From JBJHDF01 sp050486405 (GTDB lineage Bacteria > Pseudomonadota > Gammaproteobacteria > Pseudomonadales > Cellvibrionaceae), in the NCBI GenBank assembly GCA_050486405.1, contig JBJHDF010000004.1, positions 1-64,000 of the forward strand: a stretch of DNA of 64,000 nucleotides, in the 5' to 3' direction. A model generated the notes under the pieces. The model made no database searches. It was not told the DNA's origin and saw only the letters and a program-made list of their open reading frames with translations. Made by a program: the position numbers and the translations under genes. Of the stretch, positions 54,527 through 61,665 are shown in pieces; positions within the stretch are counted from its first letter, which is position 1; each line of letters opens with the position of its first letter.

Positions 54527-54534
54527 GTTTGATA

Positions 54535-55377
54535 GTGAGCGCAATTACGAAAAAAACCATTTTTGTCACCGGCGCGTCCACCGGCATCGGCTACTACTGC
54601 GCCAAAGCGCTGCAGGCGGACGGCTACCGGGTGATCGCCAGTTGCCGCAAGACCGAGGACGTGCAGCGGTTGCGCGACCAGGGACTCACCTGCATTCAAC
54701 TGGACCTGGCCGACTCCGCCAGCGTGCAGGCGGGCGCACAGCAGGCGCTGGCGCTGTGCGACGGAAAACTCTACGGCCTGTTCAACAACGGTGCCTACGG
54801 CCAGCCCGGGCTGGTGGAGGATCTCAGCCGCGACAACCTGCGCCGGCAGTTTGAAACCAATGTGTTCGGCTGGCAGGAACTGACCAACCTGTTGCTGCCG
54901 GCCATGTTTGCCCAGGGCGAAGGCCGCATAGTGCAGAACAGTTCCATTCTCGGATTTATCGCCATGCCTTTTCGCGGCGCCTACAACGCCAGCAAGTACG
55001 CCCTGGAGGGATTGACCGATACACTGCGCCTGGAACTGACCGGCACCAACGTGCACGTCAGCCTGATCGAGCCCGGTCCCATCACCAGCGCCTTTCGCAG
55101 GAATGCGCTGCTGGCGCTGCAGACCAATGTGGACAGCAGTCGCACCCGCCTGCCGCACATCTACGACAGGGCGCTGCAGCGCCTGTCCAACCCCGGCCCC
55201 AACAGCCGCTTTACCCTGGGCCCCGAAGCGGTCTACCCCAAACTCAAACACGCCCTGGAAGCCAGGCGCCCCCGAGCGCGTTACTACGTGACCTTTCCCA
55301 CTTACCTGATGGGCTACCTAAAGCGTGCGCTCAGTTCTCGGATGATGGATCGGGTGTTGTTGCGAGCCGGGGGGTAG
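54535..55377 (+). CDS. short-chain dehydrogenase/reductase
   Basis: A 280-residue classical SDR. The NAD(P)-binding motif FVTGASTGIGYYCAKAL lies at residues 9-25. Then come LFNNGAYGQPG near 83, the catalytic Ser in NSSILGF near 138 and the Tyr-x-x-x-Lys site in AYNASKYAL near 151. Substrate unknown. GTG 54535 lies 9 bp after the previous stop; the frame could extend to 54433 inside that gene. It probably belongs to the amidoligase operon. Confidence 0.88.
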   Translation: MSAITKKTIFVTGASTGIGYYCAKALQADGYRVIASCRKTEDVQRLRDQGLTCIQLDLADSASVQAGAQQALALCDGKLYGLFNNGAYGQPGLVEDLSRDNLRRQFETNVFGWQELTNLLLPAMFAQGEGRIVQNSSILGFIAMPFRGAYNASKYALEGLTDTLRLELTGTNVHVSLIEPGPITSAFRRNALLALQTNVDSSRTRLPHIYDRALQRLSNPGPNSRFTLGPEAVYPKLKHALEARRPRARYYVTFPTYLMGYLKRALSSRMMDRVLLRAGG

Positions 55378-55398
55378 CAGCACTGCCCAGAAGCCATC

Positions 55399-56367
55399 TC
55401 ATACAGAATGGCAGAGAATTTTGTCTACCCTGTGTTGCGGATTCAGTTGCAGGACGATATCCGCCCGCTCGGGCAGTTCCTGCAGAATCCAGCGGGTCAG
55501 TCGTTCGTAGTGGCTGATAAAGTGACGCAACTGTTTGTCGCTCATCACACGGGATGACGCCAGTTGCTCCGGCGTCAGACTGTTGCGCAGTTTGCTCTCC
55601 TGCAGTGAGCGCCACTCGAAGATCTGTTCGAAGGAGGGCGCTCGCAGCATCAGCAACAGATCGAGCCGGGCAAACAGCGACTGGTAATCCGCCAGGCACT
55701 GATTGACATGGCGCCGCCAGACGCCGTCGGCATCCTGCTCGCGCTCCAGGGCGTTGCAGGGCATCGCCAGATCCGCCTCATCCTGGGGCACTGCACCCAG
55801 ACACCAGCCTTCGAAAATCACCAGATCCGGCCGGCCGGAAAACACATCAAAGGCCTCGGGCGGACGGCGATCATCGGCGGCCTTGTCGAAGCGCGGAATC
55901 GGGGTTTGCGAGTCCGGGCCGGCCGCGCACAGGTCGGCGAACAGTTGCCGCGTCAGCGCCAGGTCGTGAGTACCGGGCACGCCCCGGGTCAGCAGTAGCG
56001 GGTGCACGCGCCGGGCAAGTTGCTCGCGCTCGGCGCGGGTGAGATAGACATCGTCGATGGAAAGCGAGCAACTGCGCAGTCCCTCCTGATGCTCCAGCAG
56101 GCGCACCAGTATCGCCGCAGCGGTGGATTTTCCCGTGGCCTGGGCGCCGTTGACGCCCAGCATCAAGGGGCTGCCCTGCGCCCTGGCACGCTGAGCCAGA
56201 TGGGCCGCCAGAGGCGAGTAGAGTTGGCACAGGTAGCTTGCCACCGGGAATGACAAGCGGTGCTCTCCGGCCAGTTCAGTCACCAAGTCATCGGGTAGTG
56301 ACCCGGGGCGGGGAAATTGCTCGGGCCAAAACGACGCTGGATTCTCTACTTTCACAATATGCACCAC
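55399..56367 (-). CDS. P-loop kinase, D-glycerate 3-kinase / uridine-kinase-like
   Basis: About 322 residues of the phosphoribulokinase/uridine-kinase superfamily, closest in pattern to plant-type glycerate kinase homologues (YggC-like). The Walker A motif LGVNGAQATGKSTAAAIL lies near residue 69, LSIDDVYLTRAEREQLA near 102, the GVPGTHDLALT loop near 125, and FEGWCLGAVPQDE near 183. The exact substrate is not certain. The start is unclear: the frame opens at TTG 56409, and tandem GTG codons at 56362-56367 are alternatives. It is convergent with the SDR gene. Confidence 0.78.
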   Translation of the reverse strand: MVHIVKVENPASFWPEQFPRPGSLPDDLVTELAGEHRLSFPVASYLCQLYSPLAAHLAQRARAQGSPLMLGVNGAQATGKSTAAAILVRLLEHQEGLRSCSLSIDDVYLTRAEREQLARRVHPLLLTRGVPGTHDLALTRQLFADLCAAGPDSQTPIPRFDKAADDRRPPEAFDVFSGRPDLVIFEGWCLGAVPQDEADLAMPCNALEREQDADGVWRRHVNQCLADYQSLFARLDLLLMLRAPSFEQIFEWRSLQESKLRNSLTPEQLASSRVMSDKQLRHFISHYERLTRWILQELPERADIVLQLNPQHRVDKILCHSV

Positions 56368-56519
56368 TCTCGCTTGCAGCCAGACCTTCACCACGAAGAA
56401 TACCACCAACCGTACGCTTCGTTAACAAACAACCAGCGACATATTTCTTGATCTGCATCATTGCTCCACGGCGCCAGGCACCCTAATGTGTCACAACCAA
56501 CCCCAACGCGGAGGTCGCC

Positions 56520-57305
56520 ATGGCGGACATGACGGAAATACTCAGAAAAGTGCAAATGTCGCTCGCCGCCACCCTGTGCCTACTGCTCCTGCCACCTCTG
56601 GCCATGTCTGCCGAACAGCCGGACCCCAGAGACATCATCCGCCAGATGGAGAGCGTCATGCGCGGCGACTCCAGCCGGGCGGAGATGACCATGACCATCG
56701 AGCGCCCGCGCTACACCCGCGATATCAGTCTGCGCTTCTGGGCCCTGGGCGAGGACTTCAGTCTGGCGCTGGTCACCGCGCCGGCCCGGGACCAGGGCAC
56801 GGTGTTTCTCAAGCGGCGCAACGAGATCTGGAACTACGTGCCCAATATCGATCGCACCATCAAGATGCCGCCGTCCATGATGTCCCAGTCCTGGATGGGT
56901 TCGGATTTCACCAACGACGATCTGGTGCGTGAAACCTCGCTGGTGGACGACTACGAACATCGCCTGCTGCGCGAGGAGGAGTACGACGGGCGCGACACCT
57001 GGGTGATTGAGATGATACCCAACCCCGAAGCGGCGGTGGTCTGGGGCAAGGTGCTGGTCTGGGTGGACCAGCAGGAGTACCTGCAGTTGCGAGTGGAGAA
57101 CTACGACCAGAACGATGAACTGGCCAACACCCTGACCTTCAGCGATATTCGCCAGGTGGGCGATCGCGCCATTCCCATGCGCATGGTGCTGACCCCGGCG
57201 GACCGGCCCGATCAGCGCACAGTGCTGGTCTACAACGACCTGGAATTCGATATCGACATCAGCGAGTCCTTCTTCACCCAGCAGAATATGCGGCGGGTAC
57301 GCTAG
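56520..57305 (+). CDS. LolA-like outer-membrane lipoprotein-sorting protein
   Basis: A 261-residue exported protein with a signal peptide (residues 10-30, ending AMSA). The domain reads IIRQMESVMRGDSSRAEMTM, then FLKRRNEIWNYVPNIDRTIK near 96 and MMSQSWMGSDFTNDDLVRE near 119, typical of the large LolA-like family that often accompanies transporters. It is predicted to carry a lipid-like cargo across the periplasm. It heads a five-gene operon with FtsX permeases, and its GGAGG ribosome site supports ATG 56520. Confidence 0.88.
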   Translation: MADMTEILRKVQMSLAATLCLLLLPPLAMSAEQPDPRDIIRQMESVMRGDSSRAEMTMTIERPRYTRDISLRFWALGEDFSLALVTAPARDQGTVFLKRRNEIWNYVPNIDRTIKMPPSMMSQSWMGSDFTNDDLVRETSLVDDYEHRLLREEEYDGRDTWVIEMIPNPEAAVVWGKVLVWVDQQEYLQLRVENYDQNDELANTLTFSDIRQVGDRAIPMRMVLTPADRPDQRTVLVYNDLEFDIDISESFFTQQNMRRVR

Positions 57306-57314
57306 GGAGCACTC

Positions 57315-58538
57315 ATGTACTTTACCCTCGCCTGGCGCAACCTCTGGCGCAACCATCGGCGCACGCTGATCACCGTGTCCTCCATCGCCTTTGCGGTGCT
57401 GCTGGCGCTGTTTGTGGGCTCCATGAACCGGGGCTCCCACAATCAGATGATCGACAATATGTCGCGCTTTCACACCGGCTTTCTGCAGATTCAGGACTAT
57501 CGCTTTGACGAGGAGCCGTCGCTGGACAATGCCCTGCCCTACAACAGCGATCTGGCCGGGCGCATTGCCGCCAGCCATCCGGGCATCGACTTTCTGCTGC
57601 CGCGCATCGAAACCTTTATGCTGGCCGCCGGCGAGGAACAGACCCGGGGCGCGGTGGTATTGGGTATCGATCTGGACGGCGAGGATCGCCTCAACCAACT
57701 GCGCGAGCGCCTGGGGGAAGGCCGCTTTTTCGAGCCGGGCGACGGCGGCGCCGTGGTCACCCGGCGTCTGGCGCAGCGCCTGAATATCGGCGTCGGCGAC
57801 GAGCTGGTGTTGCTGGGCCAGGGCCGTTTCGGCATGACCGCCTCGGGCCTGTTTCCGGTGGTGGGCCTGCTGGATCACCCGCTGCGGGAAATGGACAACC
57901 GCACCGTCTATCTCTCCCTGCCCGACGCCCAGTGGCTGCTGTCCGCCGACGACCACATCACCGCGCTGCTGGTGACACCGACCCAGGTGCGCCACACCGA
58001 CGACATCACCACAGCGCTGCGCGCCGAACTGGGCGACGACTACCGGGTGGAAACCTGGCGCGACATGATGCCGGATCTGCTGGGCGTGATTCAGTTCGAT
58101 GTTGCCCAGCAACACCTGATTACCGGCATTCTCTATATGGTGATCGGCTTTGGCCTGTTCGGCACCGTGCTGATGATGACCCTGGAGCGCATGCGCGAGT
58201 TCGGCGTGCTGCTGTCGGTGGGCATGAGCCGCGGCCGTCTGGCGCTGGTGCTGCTGATCGAAACCCTGCTGATCAGCGCCCTGGGCGTGGCCGGCGGCCT
58301 GCTGCTGGGTCTGCCGATCCTGCTCTACTTTTTCGCCAACCCGATTCCCCTGACCGGCGACATGGCGGAAATCTTTGAAGAGATGGGGCTGGGCCTGGAG
58401 CCGGTACTGATGTTTTCCCTGGACCCGGATATTTTCTGGCTGCAGGCCACCATCATCTTTGTGCTGGCCTTTGCCATCTGCCTCTACCCGATCACCAAGA
58501 TTGCCCGCCTGAATATTTTGCAGGCATCCAGGAGCTAA
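57315..58538 (+). CDS. ABC transporter permease, FtsX/LolC-E type (1)
   Basis: A 407-residue inner-membrane protein: one helix near residues 18-38, a long periplasmic domain (about 45-265), then three helices (about 270-400). This MacB/FtsX topology is shared with LolC and LolE, which extract lipoproteins from the inner membrane. The start YFTLAWRNLWRNHRRTLITV is typical. It follows the LolA-like gene by 9 bp and precedes a second, related permease by 1 bp. Confidence 0.92.
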   Translation: MYFTLAWRNLWRNHRRTLITVSSIAFAVLLALFVGSMNRGSHNQMIDNMSRFHTGFLQIQDYRFDEEPSLDNALPYNSDLAGRIAASHPGIDFLLPRIETFMLAAGEEQTRGAVVLGIDLDGEDRLNQLRERLGEGRFFEPGDGGAVVTRRLAQRLNIGVGDELVLLGQGRFGMTASGLFPVVGLLDHPLREMDNRTVYLSLPDAQWLLSADDHITALLVTPTQVRHTDDITTALRAELGDDYRVETWRDMMPDLLGVIQFDVAQQHLITGILYMVIGFGLFGTVLMMTLERMREFGVLLSVGMSRGRLALVLLIETLLISALGVAGGLLLGLPILLYFFANPIPLTGDMAEIFEEMGLGLEPVLMFSLDPDIFWLQATIIFVLAFAICLYPITKIARLNILQASRS

Positions 58539-58539
58539 C

Positions 58540-59760
58540 ATGTCCCCGTTGATCCGCATAGCCTGGCGCAATATCTGGCGCAGCCTCAGCCGCAGCACGG
58601 TGCTGCTGTGCGCCATTACCGCCGGACTCTGGGCGGGCATCATGATTTCGGCACTGACCAACGGCCTGATCGAGCAGCGCTTCGCCAACCTGATTGAGAA
58701 GACGCTGTCCCACGTCCAGGTGCATCACCCGGATTTTCTCGCCGAGCGGGAAGTGGACCTGCATCTGCACGATGAAGACGCACTGCTCGCGTTTGTGCAG
58801 GAGCACCCGAAGGTGCGCGCCTACACCGCCCGCACCCTGACCGACGGCATGATCCAGTCACCGGTCACCACCGAGGGCGTGACCATTCGCGGTGTGCTGC
58901 CCGGGCGCGAGCAGGCCACCACCGGCCTGGCCGACACGCTAGTGGACGGCGACTATCTGGATGTTGACAGCCGCAACCCGCTGCTGATTGGCAAGCGTCT
59001 GGCGCAACAGTTGAACGTGGGCATCGGCAACCGGGTGGTGCTCACCTTTCAGGACAGCCAGCGCGAACTGGTGTCGGCGTCGTTCAATATTGTCGGTATT
59101 TTTACCGCCGATTCCTCCCAGGAGGAACGCGGTCAGGTATTCACCACCGCCGAGGTACTCGGCAGCTATATCGGCGGCGACGCCCGCTACCACGAAGTTG
59201 CCCTGCTGCTGCACGACGAACACGACGCAGACGCCATGGCCGCCGAACTGAATGCGCGTCACCCGGACAACCGCGCGCAAACCTGGGCGGAAATTTCGCC
59301 GGAGCTACGCTATCTGGCGGAGATCGGCACATTATCCACCGTGATCATGATGGGCGTCATTCTGGTGGCGCTGGCCTTCGGCATTCTCAACACCATGCTG
59401 ATGTCCATGTTCGAGCGCACGCGCGAACTGGGCATGCTGATGGCCATCGGCATGAACAAACGCAAGGTGTTCACCATGATCACCCTGGAATCGGTGTTTC
59501 TGACCCTCACCGGCACGGCGCTGGGCATGGCCCTGGCGCTGCTCACCATTCGCGCCTTCAGCGATCACGGGCTCAACTTCGAACGCTTTGGCGGCGATGC
59601 CCTGCGCGAAATCGGCTACGACGCCATTGTGGTGCCGGTGATGAGCGCCCAGGACTATCTGATCATTACCGCCATGGTGGTGATCACCGCCATATTGGCG
59701 GCGCTCTACCCGGCCATCAAGGCACTGCATCTGAAACCCGCTGAGGCGGTCAAAGCGTAA
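58540..59760 (+). CDS. ABC transporter permease, FtsX/LolC-E type (2)
   Basis: A 406-residue paralogue of the preceding permease with the same layout: a helix near residues 20-42, a periplasmic domain (about 45-265), then three helices. It opens PLIRIAWRNIWRSLSRSTVL. MFERTRELGMLMAIGMNKRK near 290 is the cytoplasmic loop common to MacB-like permeases. Two unlike permeases suggest a heterodimer, as for LolC with LolE. Confidence 0.92.
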   Translation: MSPLIRIAWRNIWRSLSRSTVLLCAITAGLWAGIMISALTNGLIEQRFANLIEKTLSHVQVHHPDFLAEREVDLHLHDEDALLAFVQEHPKVRAYTARTLTDGMIQSPVTTEGVTIRGVLPGREQATTGLADTLVDGDYLDVDSRNPLLIGKRLAQQLNVGIGNRVVLTFQDSQRELVSASFNIVGIFTADSSQEERGQVFTTAEVLGSYIGGDARYHEVALLLHDEHDADAMAAELNARHPDNRAQTWAEISPELRYLAEIGTLSTVIMMGVILVALAFGILNTMLMSMFERTRELGMLMAIGMNKRKVFTMITLESVFLTLTGTALGMALALLTIRAFSDHGLNFERFGGDALREIGYDAIVVPVMSAQDYLIITAMVVITAILAALYPAIKALHLKPAEAVKA

Positions 59761-59781
59761 GCACTGACAAAGGCACTGACC

Positions 59782-60492
59782 ATGTCCATTATCACCACCG
59801 AAAAACTCAGCAAGGTGTACAACCCGAAAACCATTCCGGTTCATGCCCTGCGCGATGTCAGCCTGTCGTTCAACGAGGGGGAGTTCACCAGCATTGTCGG
59901 CCCGTCCGGGTCCGGCAAGACCACCCTGCTCAACATGCTCGGCGGTCTGGATACCCCCAGCAGCGGCCAGGTGGTGGTGGATGGTGTCAATATCACCAGG
60001 CTCAAGGACCGGCAACTGATTGACTTCCGTCTGAATCATATCGGCTTTGTCTTTCAGTCCTACAACCTGGTGCCGGTGTTTACCGCCCGGGAAAACGTCG
60101 CCTTTATCATGCTGCTGCAAAAGCGCGGCAAAAAGGAAATCGATCAGCGCGTGACGGAGCTGCTGACGGAAGTGGGCCTGGGCGACCGTCTGGATGCGCG
60201 GCCCAAGCAATTGTCCGGCGGCCAGCAGCAGCGGGTGGCCGTGGCCCGGGCGCTGGCTTCCAAGCCGCGCTTTATTCTCGCCGACGAACCCACTGCCAAT
60301 CTGGATTCCCACTCCGCCATGAATCTGCTCGACATCATGGAAAAAATGAATCGCGAGCACAATATCACTTTTATTTTTTCCACCCACGACCAGAGGGTCA
60401 TCGACCGCGCCCGCCGGGTGGTGCGCATGGTGGACGGCGCCATCGACGAGGACGAAGTCCGGCACGAGCATGGACAAGCGGAAACAGTATGA
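59782..60492 (+). CDS. ABC transporter ATPase, LolD/MacB type
   Basis: A 236-residue ABC ATPase. Walker A is IVGPSGSGKTTLLNMLGG near residue 38, the Q-loop is near VFQSYNLVPV (94), the signature is LSGGQQQRVAVARAL near 146, and Walker B is FILADEPTANLDS near 169. This is the LolD/MacB/FtsE-type subfamily, which drives mechanical transport rather than classic substrate channels. It follows the second permease by 21 bp. Confidence 0.94.
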   Translation: MSIITTEKLSKVYNPKTIPVHALRDVSLSFNEGEFTSIVGPSGSGKTTLLNMLGGLDTPSSGQVVVDGVNITRLKDRQLIDFRLNHIGFVFQSYNLVPVFTARENVAFIMLLQKRGKKEIDQRVTELLTEVGLGDRLDARPKQLSGGQQQRVAVARALASKPRFILADEPTANLDSHSAMNLLDIMEKMNREHNITFIFSTHDQRVIDRARRVVRMVDGAIDEDEVRHEHGQAETV

Positions 60493-60510
60493 GAGCAAGG
60501 TGAGCCAAAC

Positions 60511-61665
60511 GTGACAACAACAACCGAACAAATCCTGACGCTGGCCCTTAGCCTGCTGCCGTGCGTGTCGACCCTGGACTGCGACGGTCTTCAGGCGGGC
60601 GGCTACTGGCAGGCCATGCCCGTGGCGATCCGCGCCGAGTTGCCCGGTGACGACGGCAGCCAGACATTTCTCGATTACCGCGCCCAAAACCGGCTCAACC
60701 TGCGCTGGTTCGCCAGCGACTCCTTCAACGTCACCTGGGAAATGCGCATCCGCGCCTTTGCCGGCGATCTGGTGCGCAATGTGCCCGGCTACGCCGACGC
60801 CATCAACGACGACAGCGGCTATTTCAATCTCTCCACCCTGCTGGTGGACGAAGACGACTGGCTGTTGCACTACAACACCGACCGAATTTTCGCCGAGTGG
60901 AGCCACGGCGAGTGGAACCTGCGTGCCGGCCGGCAGCGCATCAACTGGGGCATCAACACAGTCACCAACCCCAACGATCTGTTCAACATCTATTCCATCT
61001 ACGAGTTCGACTACCCCGAGCGCCCCGGCACCGATGCTCTGCGCCTGCAGCGCTACACCGGCCATAGCTCGCGCTGGGAGCTGGCGCTCAGCCCCGGCGA
61101 CAATTCCGCCGACACGGTGGCCGCCGGGCTCTACGCTTTCAACACCAACGGCTACGACATTCAGTTGATCGGCGGTTACTACCGGGAAAAGATTGCCCTG
61201 GGTGGCGGCTGGGCGGGCAATATGGAACAGGCAGGTTTCAAGGGCGAGGTCATGGCCTTTGCCGACACGCAGGGCGAGCGCGATGCACACCTGGTAGCGG
61301 CAGTGTCAGTGGACTACATGTTCGACAACAGTGTGTTTCTGATTGTGGAAGGGCTCTACAACCAGCGCGGCGGCAGAGACGACTTTGTCCTGCTAGGCCA
61401 GGCCCTGTCCGCCGACAACCCGTCCCTGTCGCGCTGGCAACTCACCTCCCAGGCCAGCTATCCGGTAAACCCCCTGCTGAACACCAGCATGGCCGCCATC
61501 TGGTACCCGGACGAGGGCGCGGTGTTTCTCTCGCCCTCACTCACCTTTTCCGTCACCCGCAATCTCGATTTCCAGTTACTGGCCCAGTTTTTCGCCGGCC
61601 GCAGCGACTCCGATCTGAGCAACGCCGGCCAACTGATCGCCGCCTCTTTAAAGTACAGCTATTAG
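60511..61665 (+). CDS. outer-membrane barrel-like protein of the ABC operon
   Basis: A 384-residue protein of no family I can name firmly; it resembles DUF1302-like outer-membrane proteins. A hydrophobic start (residues 8-20) looks like a weak signal without basic residues, so the GTG start may not be exact. Repeated amphipathic strands such as RIFAEWSHGEWNLRAGRQRI and YDIQLIGGYYREKIALGGG, and a C-terminal LIAASLKYSY with terminal aromatic, suggest a barrel. It overlaps the convergent GH94 gene by 4 bp and is the last gene of the operon. Confidence 0.75.
   Translation: MTTTTEQILTLALSLLPCVSTLDCDGLQAGGYWQAMPVAIRAELPGDDGSQTFLDYRAQNRLNLRWFASDSFNVTWEMRIRAFAGDLVRNVPGYADAINDDSGYFNLSTLLVDEDDWLLHYNTDRIFAEWSHGEWNLRAGRQRINWGINTVTNPNDLFNIYSIYEFDYPERPGTDALRLQRYTGHSSRWELALSPGDNSADTVAAGLYAFNTNGYDIQLIGGYYREKIALGGGWAGNMEQAGFKGEVMAFADTQGERDAHLVAAVSVDYMFDNSVFLIVEGLYNQRGGRDDFVLLGQALSADNPSLSRWQLTSQASYPVNPLLNTSMAAIWYPDEGAVFLSPSLTFSVTRNLDFQLLAQFFAGRSDSDLSNAGQLIAASLKYSY

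Noticed and set aside
59332..61290. 652-residue minus-strand frame across the ABC operon
   Set aside because: It spans parts of three well-supported genes and is His/Gln-rich without motifs; a shadow frame.
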